64,000 bases of DNA from Verrucomicrobiota bacterium (GCA_029556615.1 JAKQDD010000209.1:120048-184047); one strand, 5' to 3'. Shown: positions 35,003 to 43,861, numbered from the stretch's first letter. Translations and numbers: made by a program. Notes: a model not told the origin generated them from the letters alone.

Positions 35003-35017
35003 CCCCGGGTTTGGGAC

Positions 35018-36340
35018 ATGAAGAAGTGGATTGCATGGATTGTGGTACTGGCGCTGGGGTACCTCGGGTACACCCAATGGGACCGCTGGCAGGAGAAGCG
35101 GAAGGCGGCGGAGGCGAACGGACGGCCGACGACGGCGCCGGTGATCCAGACCAACATCAACTTCGCCGTGAATGCGGCGGGGGAGATTGTGCCGGCGGAG
35201 CAGGTCTCGGTGCGTCCGGAGATCAACGGGCGCATCGAGCTCTTGCCGGTGGACGTGGGCGATCAGGTCAAGAAGGGCGCCTTGTTGTTCAAGTTGGACG
35301 ACAAGGAGTTGCGGCAGCAGTATGAATCCGCGGTGACGTCGGTCGAGCGGGCGAAACTCGAGCTGGCGAAGGCGGAGCGTGATTATCAGCGGGCCCGGCA
35401 ACTGCTCGATGGGAACCTCATCTCCCAGGAGCTGTATGATGACACGAAGACCGCCTACGAATTGTCGAAGAACTCGCTCGAACGGGCCCAGAGGGAACAG
35501 GCGTTGACCGACGAGCGGCTGACGAAGACGGAGGTTCGGGCGCCTTTTGACTGCACGGTGCTGACGCGCCCGATATCGGCGGGTCAGGCGGTGTCGGGCT
35601 CGGGGGGGTTCAACAGCGGGACGGAGGTATTGAGCATCGCGGATTTGAACGCGATGGTGATCAATGCGCACGTGAACCAGGCGGACGTGCCGCGGTTGCG
35701 CGTGGGGCAGGAGGTGGAGGTAGCGGTTGAAGCCGTCTCGGGTCTTCGGGTGACGGGGATCGTCGAGCGGATTTCGCCCCAGGCGTCGATCAAGAACAAC
35801 ATCAAGGGGTTCGCCGCTCGGGTGCTGCTGAAGAACGTGGACCAGCGGGTTCGTCCGGGGATGACCACGAACGTCAAGATCCCCGTCGCATCGGCTGAGA
35901 ACGTGTTGGCGGTGCCGCTGGCGGCGGTTTTTACGGAGAAGAACGAAGAGACCGGCCTGATGGAGCGTTACGTGTTTGTGCAGAAGGGTGGCGGGTTCGA
36001 GAGACGACCCGTTCAGGTGGGGGTTGCGGACTTTTTCTACGCCGAAGTGCAGCAGGGACTCAGCCCTGGGGACTTGGTGGCGATCGAATTGCCGAAGGAA
36101 GAACGCGACAAGCCGGCGAAGGCGGTGGCGGGCACGGCGCCGGGGGCGGGGACGGTGGCGGGTGGCGCGCGTGCGGCGGTACCGGCGGGTGCTACGAACC
36201 GGTCGGCGGCGGTGGCGCCGGCGGGTGCCGGGGCCGGTGGTGCGGGTCGCGGTGCGGGTGCCGGAGGAGCCGGTGCAGGCGCGGCGTCGGGCGGTGGTCG
36301 GCCGGGAGGCGGTACGGGGGGGTCGGCTCCGGTGCGGTAG
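35018..36340 (+). CDS. MacA-type periplasmic adaptor (RND/HlyD family)
   Basis: This 440-residue adaptor has an N-terminal signal anchor (WIAWIVVLALGYLGY). A lipoyl half-motif (VSVRPEINGRIELLPVDVGDQVKKGALLFKLDD), a coiled-coil hairpin (~110-165) and the second lipoyl half (TKTEVRAPFDCTVL) follow. The barrel and membrane-proximal domains come next, with RPGMTTNVKI. It should link an inner-membrane MacB-type ABC transporter to an outer-membrane exit duct; no TolC gene is in the window. The last ~70 residues are a low-complexity Ala/Gly-rich tail, unusual for the family. It heads an operon with an ATPase and two permeases. Confidence 0.92.
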   Translation: MKKWIAWIVVLALGYLGYTQWDRWQEKRKAAEANGRPTTAPVIQTNINFAVNAAGEIVPAEQVSVRPEINGRIELLPVDVGDQVKKGALLFKLDDKELRQQYESAVTSVERAKLELAKAERDYQRARQLLDGNLISQELYDDTKTAYELSKNSLERAQREQALTDERLTKTEVRAPFDCTVLTRPISAGQAVSGSGGFNSGTEVLSIADLNAMVINAHVNQADVPRLRVGQEVEVAVEAVSGLRVTGIVERISPQASIKNNIKGFAARVLLKNVDQRVRPGMTTNVKIPVASAENVLAVPLAAVFTEKNEETGLMERYVFVQKGGGFERRPVQVGVADFFYAEVQQGLSPGDLVAIELPKEERDKPAKAVAGTAPGAGTVAGGARAAVPAGATNRSAAVAPAGAGAGGAGRGAGAGGAGAGAASGGGRPGGGTGGSAPVR

Positions 36341-36400
36341 GCGGCGCGGCTGGCATTCACATGGCGGACGACGGACGGCTGAGGATCGAGGATTCATCGC

Positions 36401-37126
36401 ATGGCCCTGGTTGAGTTGCGGAACGTCAGCAAGATCTACCATCTCGGGGACGAGGAGATCCGCGCGCTTGACGACGTGTCGATCGACATCGAGGCGGGGG
36501 CGTTCATGTCGATCATCGGGCCTTCGGGCAGCGGCAAGTCGACGCTGATGCATATCCTGGGGTGTCTGGACTCGCCGACGTGCGGGACCATCCGGCTGGA
36601 CGGGACGATGATCCAGGACGCCACGCCGCGGCAGCTGGCGGCGATCCGGAATCAGAAGATTGGGTTTGTGTTTCAGTTTTTCAATCTGCTGCCGAAGCTG
36701 AATGTGCTGCAGAACGTCGAGCTGCCGATGATTTACAGCGGGGTTTCGGGGAAGGAACGCCGGCAGAAGGCGATGGCGGCGCTCGAGTTGGTGGACCTGG
36801 CGAACCGGTGCCGGCATCGTCCCAGCCAGCTCTCCGGCGGCCAGCAGCAGCGGGCGGCCATCGCCCGGGCCCTGGTGAACAATCCGCGGATCATTTTTGC
36901 GGACGAGCCGACCGGGAACTTGGATTCACACACCGGCGAAGCGATTCTGCAGTTATTCCGCAAGCTGAACGGGGAAGGCCGGACGATCGTGCTCGTGACG
37001 CACGATCCTGAGATTGCGGCGGTCACGCCGCGTCGGATTGAGATCCGGGACGGGAAGGTGGCCGAGAAGGTGGACCTGACGCTGGCCGGGCTGGATCGGT
37101 CGCCGCAGCCGGGTTCGGCGCCATGA
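36401..37126 (+). CDS. MacB/LolD-type ABC ATPase
   Basis: The 241-residue ATPase has GPSGSGKSTLMHILG (Walker A), QFFNLLPKLNVLQNVELP (Q-loop and the LolD/MacB-type helix), LSGGQQQRAAIARAL (signature), IIFADEPTGNLDS (Walker B) and VTHD (H-loop). In E. coli MacB the ATPase and permease are fused; here they are separate genes. The stop overlaps the first permease start (ATGA). Confidence 0.95.
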   Translation: MALVELRNVSKIYHLGDEEIRALDDVSIDIEAGAFMSIIGPSGSGKSTLMHILGCLDSPTCGTIRLDGTMIQDATPRQLAAIRNQKIGFVFQFFNLLPKLNVLQNVELPMIYSGVSGKERRQKAMAALELVDLANRCRHRPSQLSGGQQQRAAIARALVNNPRIIFADEPTGNLDSHTGEAILQLFRKLNGEGRTIVLVTHDPEIAAVTPRRIEIRDGKVAEKVDLTLAGLDRSPQPGSAP

Positions 37127-38652
37127 AGCGGGCTGTATCGCCGATGAGTTCCGAGGCATTCCATGGATCGCGGCAGGGTGGTGGTGGGGACGGGGCCCTG
37201 ACGGCCGCGGCGACTCATGCCGTGCATCTTTCCTCGGTGTCGTTGGCGACCACGGTGGGGGTGGGTTTCCGGGAGATCTGGGCGCACAAGTTCCGGTCGC
37301 TGCTGACGATGTTGGGGATCATCCTGGGCGTATCGAGTCTGGTGGCGATGTCTGCGCTGGTGAAGGGGATGGAGAAGGGGGCCAAGGAAGCACTGGTGGC
37401 GGTGGGCGGGCTCGAGAAGATCCGGGTCGAGCCGCAGGACCTGCCGACGGATCAGCGGCATTTGAAGGACCAGGCGGTGGGGATCACGATGAACGATGTG
37501 CGGGCTCTCGAGCGGACGGCGACGCTCGTGACGCGGATCTCGCCCGAGATGCGGGTTCCGGCGACGCTGTCGGCGAACGGCAAGAGGTTCCGGCCCTTTG
37601 TGTGTGTCGGCGTATGGCCGGTGGCGCTCGAGATGACGGAGCACGTGCTGGCGCACGGCCGGATGTTCAATGAGCTTGACGACGAGATGGCGCGGAGCGT
37701 CTGTGTGATTGGCACGGCCACCCGGGACGAACTGTGGGGCTCGCCGGAGGAGGTGGGACGGGAGATCATCCCGATCGGGGAGACGCTATACATCAACGGG
37801 GTGCCGTTCACGATCATCGGGATGTTCCAGCACTACGAGAGCGAGTCGGACCGCAAGCGCCGGGAGTTGGCGGCGCGGGAGGCGGCGTTGCAGGCGGCGG
37901 CGGGGGTGCAGCCGACGGGGCCGGTGCGCGACCGGGGGCGTGGCGGGCGGCGGGGGAACTTCATCTTCTGGCTCAAGAACGCGACGGTTTTCATGCCGCT
38001 GAACACGGCGTACATGAAGTTCCGGTCGGGGGTCAGCCTGACGGGGTTTGGGCCCGGGTCGGGCGGGGGCGGTTTGGTGAGCGGGGCGACGGGGGATCCG
38101 CGGCTGTCGAACCTCGAGCTGCGGATTCAGGGGGTGGAGGTATTGCCGGAGGCGTTGCAGCAGGTGCGCAACGTGCTGATGAGCACGCACCGGGGGATCG
38201 AGGACTTCACGTTTCGGACGCAGGAGGACTGGGCGGACAACATCAACACGTTCATTCGGAACGCGCGGTTGAGCGGCGGGCTGATTGCCGGGATCAGCCT
38301 GCTGGTGGGCGGGATTGGGATCATGAACATCATGCTGGCGAGCATTTCGGAGCGGGTGCGGGAGATTGGGATACGGAAGTCGATTGGCGCGGCGACGGGC
38401 GACATTTTTGTCCAGATCCTGGTGGAGAGTGTGGTGATCGCGGTGCTGGGGGGGTTGACGGGGCTGGTGGCGTCGTTTGGGTTGGTGCGGTTGATTGCGT
38501 CGTTTTCGCCCACGGACAACGCGCCGATTGTGACGGCGCTTTCGCTGGGGGTGGCGTTTGCGTTCAGCGTGGGGGTGGGGGTTTTGGCGGGGCTGCTGCC
38601 GGCGGTGAAGGCGGCGCGGCTCGATCCGATCCAGGCGCTTCGCTACGAATAG
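37123..38652 (+). CDS. MacB-type ABC permease 1 (FtsX family)
   Basis: This 509-residue protein has the MacB-type topology: TM1 at ~55-75 (FREIWAHKFRSLLTMLGIILGV), a large periplasmic domain, and three C-terminal helices. The last region starts with GGIGIMNIMLASISERVREIGIRKSIGA, the FtsX-like coupling segment. The first ~35 residues before TM1 are Gly-rich and absent from permease 2. The periplasmic insert has a basic/Gly-rich stretch (RDRGRGGRRGN). It overlaps the ATPase gene by four bases and is followed 9 bp later by its paralogue. Confidence 0.92.
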   Translation: MKRAVSPMSSEAFHGSRQGGGGDGALTAAATHAVHLSSVSLATTVGVGFREIWAHKFRSLLTMLGIILGVSSLVAMSALVKGMEKGAKEALVAVGGLEKIRVEPQDLPTDQRHLKDQAVGITMNDVRALERTATLVTRISPEMRVPATLSANGKRFRPFVCVGVWPVALEMTEHVLAHGRMFNELDDEMARSVCVIGTATRDELWGSPEEVGREIIPIGETLYINGVPFTIIGMFQHYESESDRKRRELAAREAALQAAAGVQPTGPVRDRGRGGRRGNFIFWLKNATVFMPLNTAYMKFRSGVSLTGFGPGSGGGGLVSGATGDPRLSNLELRIQGVEVLPEALQQVRNVLMSTHRGIEDFTFRTQEDWADNINTFIRNARLSGGLIAGISLLVGGIGIMNIMLASISERVREIGIRKSIGAATGDIFVQILVESVVIAVLGGLTGLVASFGLVRLIASFSPTDNAPIVTALSLGVAFAFSVGVGVLAGLLPAVKAARLDPIQALRYE

Positions 38653-38661
38653 GGTGCGGGG

Positions 38662-40017
38662 ATGAACCTCTTGAATACCATTCTGGTGGGGCTGAAGGAG
38701 GTCTGGGCGCACAAGTTCCGGTCGCTGCTCACGATGCTGGGGATCATTTTGGGGGTGGCCAGCCTGGTAGGGATGTCGGCCATCATCAAGGGGATGGAGA
38801 ACGGGATGAAGGAGGCGATGATCGCCATGGGGGGTGCGGACAAGGTGCTGCTCGAGCAGCAGGAGGTTCCTGCGGACCAGGAGCATCTGGCGGATCAGGC
38901 TCCGGGGCGGACGATGCACGACGTGCTGGCGTTGCGGCGGAACGCCTCGTTGTTGCGCGTGATCTCCCCGGAGATGGCGGTATACGACACGGTGCTCACC
39001 CGGGGCGACAAGTCGGTGTCGCCGTCCGAATGCGTCGGGGTGTGGCCGGCGGTGGTCGACATGAACCTGCACACGCTCGAGCACGGGCGGTTCTTTACGG
39101 ACCTTGATGAGGAGAAGGCGAGTCCGGTTTGTGTGATTGGCACTGGGATTCGGGACGAGCTGTTTGGTTCGCCCGAGCAGGTGGGGCGCGAGATTGTGCC
39201 GCTGGGGGAGATCATTCTGATCAACGGCCAGCCGTTCACGATTGTGGGCATGTTCACCCATTACGAGAGCGAGCAGGACAAGAAGCAACGCGAGCTCGAG
39301 GCCTCGAAGCCGGCGGCGCCGGAGGCGGGGCCGAAGCGGTCGCGCGGGTGGGGGCGGCGGGGCGGGTGGGCCTTTCAGAGGAAGAACTACACGGTCTACA
39401 TGCCGCTGAACACGGCTTGGGTCCGGTTTAGGGCCGCCGCCGGCCAGGACAACATTCCGGATCCGCGTCTGACGGACATTGACTTGAAGGTTGAGAACCT
39501 GGAGTTGCTGGAACCGGCGCTGCAGCAGGCGCGCAACGTCCTGATGGTGACGCATCGGGGGATCCAGGATTTCGGGTTCAGGACGCAGGAGAACCAGCTC
39601 GAGAACATCAACCAGCAGATCCGGAACGCGCGGATGAGCGGGGGCATTATTGCCGCCATCAGCCTGATCGTGGGCGGGATTGGGATCATGAACATCATGC
39701 TGGCCAGCATCAACGAACGGATCCGCGAGATTGGCATTTGCAAGGCGGTGGGGGCGACGGGCGTCGCGGTGTTCAGTCAGATCCTGGTCGAGAGCCTGGT
39801 GGTGGCGATGGTGGGTGCGGGGTTCGGCGTGGGGGCGTCGTTCGGCCTGGTGCAGATTCTGGCGCTGATCTCGCCGGCGGCCAACGCGCCCGTGATCACT
39901 CCGGGCGCGATGGCGCTGGCGGTCACGTTCAGCGGGGTGATCGGGATTGTGGCCGGCCTGTTTCCGGCGGCGAAGGCTGCCCGGCTCAATCCGATCCAGG
40001 CCCTGCGATACGAGTGA
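38662..40017 (+). CDS. MacB-type ABC permease 2 (FtsX family)
   Basis: This 451-residue paralogue of the preceding gene has the same TM1 (EVWAHKFRSLLTMLGIILGV) and coupling segment (GGIGIMNIMLASINERIREIGICKAVGA). The periplasmic domains align but have diverged, including the WAFQRKNYTVYMPLN and FRTQENQLENINQ stretches. With one ATPase and one adaptor in the operon, the two permeases probably form a heterodimer rather than the homodimer of MacB. No substrate is suggested by the context. Confidence 0.92.
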   Translation: MNLLNTILVGLKEVWAHKFRSLLTMLGIILGVASLVGMSAIIKGMENGMKEAMIAMGGADKVLLEQQEVPADQEHLADQAPGRTMHDVLALRRNASLLRVISPEMAVYDTVLTRGDKSVSPSECVGVWPAVVDMNLHTLEHGRFFTDLDEEKASPVCVIGTGIRDELFGSPEQVGREIVPLGEIILINGQPFTIVGMFTHYESEQDKKQRELEASKPAAPEAGPKRSRGWGRRGGWAFQRKNYTVYMPLNTAWVRFRAAAGQDNIPDPRLTDIDLKVENLELLEPALQQARNVLMVTHRGIQDFGFRTQENQLENINQQIRNARMSGGIIAAISLIVGGIGIMNIMLASINERIREIGICKAVGATGVAVFSQILVESLVVAMVGAGFGVGASFGLVQILALISPAANAPVITPGAMALAVTFSGVIGIVAGLFPAAKAARLNPIQALRYE

Positions 40018-40040
40018 GGCGTGGATTGGAGATTGGAGGG

Positions 40041-40069
40041 TTGCGGATTCCGGCGGGCGGGGGCATGAT
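40041..40069 (+). promoter_or_regulatory. Predicted promoter of the response-regulator gene
   Basis: TTGCGG (40041-40046), a 17-nt spacer and CATGAT (40064-40069) lie 11 nt before the ATG at 40081. This suggests the regulator can be transcribed apart from the efflux operon. Confidence 0.4.
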
Positions 40070-40080
40070 GCGGCCATTCC

Positions 40081-40728
40081 ATGAGCCGGAAGCGGATCCT
40101 GGTGATTGAGGACGATGATCTCCAGTACGAGTTGTACGAGGAGGCGTTGGCGGGCTACGAGCTGATCCGGACGCGGAGTGCATCGGCGGCGCTGGCGATC
40201 ATTGCGCGGGAGCAGCCGGACGTGATTCTGCTGGATCACGTCCTGGGCGGCGGGGAGCTGGGCCTCGAGTATCTGCCTGAGATGAAGGATCTCGTGCCTT
40301 ACGTCCCGATCATTGTGGTGTCGGGGGCGCTCGAGGTTCAGGAGCAGATGAACGCGCTGCAGGGACCGCGGCGCGCGCATTATTGTCTGGCGAAGCCGGT
40401 TGACCTGGCCGAGCTGCGGAGGACGGTTGCCACGGCGATCGAGCAGTGCGGGGAACGGGAGATTGTGCGTCAGTTCGAGGCCCTCGAGCGGTCGAAGCGG
40501 TCGGATATCGAGGAGTTGCTGAGCCGCTCGACTGATCGCCTCAGTCGCCAGACCGAGATCCGGAAGCAGATCCGGGCGGGCTCGGGGCGCCCCAACATTT
40601 CCGCGCTTGCGCGCCAGTTTCGCGTGGCCCGGCGGACCATCATTCGGGACTTGCAGGAGCTGATTCGGCGCGGGGAACTCTCCCCCGAGGCTTACCCGAA
40701 GTGGCAATCTGGCGAGGACGACGAGTGA
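40081..40728 (+). CDS. Response regulator with C-terminal helix-turn-helix
   Basis: This 215-residue protein begins with a receiver domain: acidic pocket IEDDD (~8-12), phospho-acceptor Asp in VILLDHVLGG (~53), the conserved Ser in VVSGAL and Lys in CLAKPVD (~103). A helical linker (~120-170) precedes an HTH (ISALARQFRVARRTIIRDLQEL, ~180-200). The HTH resembles DeoR/HTH_11-type more than the usual OmpR or NarL output domains. No cognate kinase is adjacent; the hybrid kinase at 54487 is far away. It may regulate the upstream efflux operon. Repeat copy D begins two bases after its stop. Confidence 0.87.
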   Translation: MSRKRILVIEDDDLQYELYEEALAGYELIRTRSASAALAIIAREQPDVILLDHVLGGGELGLEYLPEMKDLVPYVPIIVVSGALEVQEQMNALQGPRRAHYCLAKPVDLAELRRTVATAIEQCGEREIVRQFEALERSKRSDIEELLSRSTDRLSRQTEIRKQIRAGSGRPNISALARQFRVARRTIIRDLQELIRRGELSPEAYPKWQSGEDDE

Positions 40729-40730
40729 CC

Positions 40731-40910
40731 TAGCGAGGCGCGCCTCAGACCCGGTCGAGTCCTCAGGCTGATGAAGACCGTGCTGTCCCTCCCCACCCCC
40801 TCTCCCGCGCCTCGCTAATGTAGAGTTCTCGACGGAAGGAGGGAGGGCCAGGAACCGCAGGGGCCAGACTTGACCTGTTGACCCCATGTTTCACAAGTCG
40901 AGGACTCTAG
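40731..40910 (+). repeat. Two-module repeat, copy D (most intact)
   Basis: Module 1 (40731-40817) has terminal inverted repeats TAGCGAGGCGCG/CGCGCCTCGCTA. Module 2 (40821-40910) has TAGAGTTCTCG/CGAGGACTCTAG. It fills the gap between the convergent response regulator and anmK genes, and its final CTA (40907-40909) is the anmK stop codon on the minus strand. Confidence 0.9.
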
Positions 40911-42052
40911 CGGGGCGGGGGTTCTGACACTTGTCCGAGCAGGGCGGGGTGGCGGGCTCCGGTTGTTGCGGGCAAGTTGCCGGGGCGTCCGTGCAGGCGG
41001 CAATAGGCGAGGAGGGCGAAGGCGGCGGCTTCGATGGCCTGGGTGGGCCACCCGGCCTGGGTGCTGGTGAGCACGGCGGCCTTGGGCGCCCAGAGATGGA
41101 GGTGATGCGCGATTCGGCGGACGAGGTGCGGGTTATCGGCGCCGCCGCCGGCCAGGATCACGCGATCCGGCCGACGGCCGAAGTGGAGGCGGTAGTTCAG
41201 CGCGATCGAGCCGGCGGTGAGCTCGGCCAGGGTGGCGAGGAGGTCGCAGGGTGAGAGTCGGGCGGAAGCGATTTCCGGGGCGATGCGGAGCCAGAGAGGT
41301 TCGCCGAACAGCTCGCGTCCGGTGCTTTTGGGTGGCGGCTTTTGGAAGAAAGGGTGACGGAGCCAGCGGGTGACGAGCCTGGGATTGGGGTGGCCGGCTG
41401 CGGCCCAGGCGCCGTTGTGATCGCAAGGAGACCGGCCCCGGGTCAATTCGCGCATGGCAAGGTCCATGAGGACATTGGCGGGGCCGGTGTCGAAGGCCAG
41501 CACCCGCGGGTGATGGGGGCGGCGCCGGTTGATGGCGGTGACATTGCTGATGCCACCGAGGTTATTGACGCAGACGAACTGGCCGTCGTGGCCGAAGGCG
41601 ACCTGGTGGAACAAGGTGGCGAGCGGTGCTCCCTGTCCGCCGGCGGCGAGGTCGGCGACCCGGAAATTCGAGACGACGGGGATGCGCAGGGTTTCGGCGA
41701 GCCAGGCGGGCTCGCCGATCTGGAGGGTGGCGGGGTGGCGTGGGCCGGGTTGGTGGTACACGGTTTGGCCGTGCAGGCCTGCGAGGTCGGGCTGATCATG
41801 ATCGAGCCCCTCGGCCGCGGCCTGCGCGTAGAACCGGCCGAGATCATGGTGGAGCTGGCCGAGTTCCCAGCTTGTGGCCTGGCCGCGGGCTGCGCGATGG
41901 AGGCGTTGGCGGAGCGCCTTGGGGAAGGCTGTCTGCCAGTGTCGGTCGAGAGTCACCGAGGCCGCGGTCACGCGGCAGAGCGCATAGTCCACGCTGTCGA
42001 TGCTTGTGCCCGACATGATGCCGAGGACGCGGGCATGGGGGCTGGGGCTCAT
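40907..42052 (-). CDS. anmK: Anhydro-N-acetylmuramic acid kinase
   Basis: AnmK phosphorylates and opens 1,6-anhydroMurNAc during peptidoglycan recycling. The 381-residue protein has VLGIMSGTSIDSVDYAL at the N-terminus (ATP-binding), HGQTVYHQP, GEPAWLAE, NLGGISNVTAI, FDTGPANVLMD and GGGADNPHLV. The ATG at 42052 overlaps the mazG stop (ATGA), so a longer in-frame reading into mazG is rejected. The C-terminal residues (SEPPPR) and the stop codon derive from repeat copy D, implying the original 3' end was altered by repeat insertion. Confidence 0.93.
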   Translation of the reverse strand: MSPSPHARVLGIMSGTSIDSVDYALCRVTAASVTLDRHWQTAFPKALRQRLHRAARGQATSWELGQLHHDLGRFYAQAAAEGLDHDQPDLAGLHGQTVYHQPGPRHPATLQIGEPAWLAETLRIPVVSNFRVADLAAGGQGAPLATLFHQVAFGHDGQFVCVNNLGGISNVTAINRRRPHHPRVLAFDTGPANVLMDLAMRELTRGRSPCDHNGAWAAAGHPNPRLVTRWLRHPFFQKPPPKSTGRELFGEPLWLRIAPEIASARLSPCDLLATLAELTAGSIALNYRLHFGRRPDRVILAGGGADNPHLVRRIAHHLHLWAPKAAVLTSTQAGWPTQAIEAAAFALLAYCRLHGRPGNLPATTGARHPALLGQVSEPPPR

Positions 42053-42762
42053 GAGGGTTTGGCGACTGCGCGGGGTGCGGTGCGGGAGCGTCGTTTGTTG
42101 TGTGCAATTTCCTGTCGGCGCCATGCGCGCTCTCGTCGCAGGCTCTCCCGGCGAAGCAGGTCTTCGGCGGCCCAACCTTGCTCCTGGGCGCAGGCGGCGA
42201 GGGCGAACAGTTGATCGGCGATCTGGGTGCGGTTCGGCGGTTTTCGGGCCGGGGTTTGGGGCGGTGCGGTTTGGGGGGCCAATCCGGCTTGTCGTGCCTT
42301 TTTCCAGAGTTTCTGGGCGCGCATGAGGGCCGGGAGGCGGCGGGGGATGCCGTCGAGGGCGGACTTTCGCTCCTGGCGGGTTCCCCGTTTTTCGTCGTGT
42401 TTGAGGCGGTCCCACTGGGCCCAGACGGCTGCGGCGGTTTGGGCTTTGGCGGAGCCGAACACGTGGGGGTGGCGATAGATGAGTTTGGCGACGAGGCGTT
42501 GGGCGACGCGGTGGAAATCGAAGGCCTGGCGTTCGCGGGCGAGCTGGCAATGGAACACGATTTGGAGGAGGAGATCGCCAAGTTCCTCTTCGATCTCCTG
42601 GTCATTGCCGGCGTCGATGGCATCGATCAACTCGTAGACCTCCTCGACGGCGTGGTAACGAAGCGAGCGATGGTTTTGCTGGCGGTCCCAGGGGCAGCCG
42701 TTGGAGGCGCGCAGCCGGGCCATGATGGCGAGGAGTTGATCGAGGGCGGATGGGGGCTTCAT
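42049..42762 (-). CDS. mazG: MazG-type nucleoside triphosphate pyrophosphohydrolase
   Basis: The 237-residue protein hydrolyses NTPs or dNTPs to monophosphates and PPi, cleaning the nucleotide pool. The all-alpha MazG core shows CPWDRQQNHRSL, EEVYELIDAI and EEELGDLLLQIVFH, the acidic Mg-binding helices, followed by RHPHVFG and a helical C-terminal half. In E. coli MazG two MazG domains are clear; here the second is diverged and Arg-rich. The ATG at 42762 is used; an in-frame upstream reading crosses proB. It sits between proB and anmK in one minus-strand operon. Confidence 0.9.
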   Translation of the reverse strand: MKPPSALDQLLAIMARLRASNGCPWDRQQNHRSLRYHAVEEVYELIDAIDAGNDQEIEEELGDLLLQIVFHCQLARERQAFDFHRVAQRLVAKLIYRHPHVFGSAKAQTAAAVWAQWDRLKHDEKRGTRQERKSALDGIPRRLPALMRAQKLWKKARQAGLAPQTAPPQTPARKPPNRTQIADQLFALAACAQEQGWAAEDLLRRESLRRERAWRRQEIAHNKRRSRTAPRAVAKPS

Positions 42763-42767
42763 GTTGG

Positions 42768-42787
42768 GTCTGAGGCGCGTCTCGCTA
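42768..42787. repeat. Solo end of the two-module repeat at the proB stop
   Basis: GTCTGAGGCGCGTCTCGCTA matches the outer end of module 1. It fills the gap between proB and mazG, and its CTA (42785-42787) is the proB stop codon on the minus strand. Confidence 0.6.
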
Positions 42788-43861
42788 AAGAACGACGAGG
42801 TTGTCGCGGTGGACGAGGACGGGTCGGGGGAGTTTGCGGGCGCGGATTTGGGCGGCGCTGTAGGCGGCGAGACCGCGGGCGAATTCGGTGCCTTCCTCAT
42901 CGCAGAGGCTGAGCACGTCGCCGGCTTGGAACTCGCCTTCGCACCGTTGAACTCCGGGCAGGAGCAAGCTTTTGCCTTGGTTGCGGAGGGCCTGGCGGGC
43001 TCCGGGGTCGACGACGAGGGTTCCCCGCGGGTGATGGAAGAAGGCGATCCAGCGTTTGCGTCCGGCGAGTCGTTGGGGGTTGGGTTCGAACAGGGTTCCC
43101 TCGGCGGCTCCGGCGAGCACACGGGCGAGGGTGTCGTGTTTTCGGCCGCTGGCGACCACGACGGGGATGCCGGCGCGGACGGCGATGCGGGCGGCGTCGA
43201 TTTTGGTCGTCATACCGCCGACGGCGATGGCGCTCGAGGTGCCGCGGCCGAGGCGTTCGATGGCGCGGTCGATTCGCTCGACCGCGGGCAGGAGGCGCTC
43301 CTGGGGTCCGCCGTAATCGGCGATCAATCCGTCGACGGACGTCAGGATGACGAGGAGGTCGGCGGGCAGCAGACAACTGACCAACGCCGAGAGCCGGTCG
43401 TTGTCGCCGAACTTCAGTTCGGTGACGGACACGGCATCGTTTTCGTTGATGATGGGGACGATGCCGCGTCGGAGGAGGGTGACGAGGGTATTGCGGGCGT
43501 TGAGGTGGCGGTCGTGGTGGGCGAGGTCCTCGTGGGTGAGGAGCACCTGGGCCACGGCGAGTTCGAAGCGGGCGAACAACTGCTCATAGGCGGCCATGAG
43601 ACGCGACTGGCCCACGGCGGCGCAGGCCTGCAATTCTGCGAGGCTGACCGGGCGCCGGTCGAATCCGAGGACGCCCATGCCGGCGCCGACGGCGCCGGAG
43701 CTGACGAGGACGAGCTCGCGTCCTGCGCGGCGTTGGGCGGCCACTTGGGCGACCAACTGCTGCATCTGGGCGAGGTCAGGCTGCTTGCGGCTGTCGGTCA
43801 GGATGCCGGTGCCCAGTTTGACGACCACGCGGCCGGCCTGGGTGAGCGACTCACGGCGCAT
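42785..43861 (-). CDS. proB: Glutamate 5-kinase
   Basis: ProB makes gamma-glutamyl phosphate, the first step of proline synthesis. The 358 residues include the amino-acid kinase domain (VVKLGTGIL, VSSGAVGAGM, PIINENDAVS, FGDNDRLSALV, GGMTTKIDAA) and a C-terminal PUA domain (~270-358: GTLVVDPGARQAL, FQAGDVLSLCDEEG, GLAAYSA). proA is not adjacent. GATAAT lies 8 nt before the ATG, a likely -10. It is the first gene of proB-mazG-anmK. The stop codon falls in a repeat remnant. Confidence 0.95.
   Translation of the reverse strand: MRRESLTQAGRVVVKLGTGILTDSRKQPDLAQMQQLVAQVAAQRRAGRELVLVSSGAVGAGMGVLGFDRRPVSLAELQACAAVGQSRLMAAYEQLFARFELAVAQVLLTHEDLAHHDRHLNARNTLVTLLRRGIVPIINENDAVSVTELKFGDNDRLSALVSCLLPADLLVILTSVDGLIADYGGPQERLLPAVERIDRAIERLGRGTSSAIAVGGMTTKIDAARIAVRAGIPVVVASGRKHDTLARVLAGAAEGTLFEPNPQRLAGRKRWIAFFHHPRGTLVVDPGARQALRNQGKSLLLPGVQRCEGEFQAGDVLSLCDEEGTEFARGLAAYSAAQIRARKLPRPVLVHRDNLVVL

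Noticed and set aside
37786..40887. A minus-strand open frame of about 1030 codons across both permeases and the regulator.
   Set aside because: It is antisense to three genes with strong family signatures and contains no recognisable motif.
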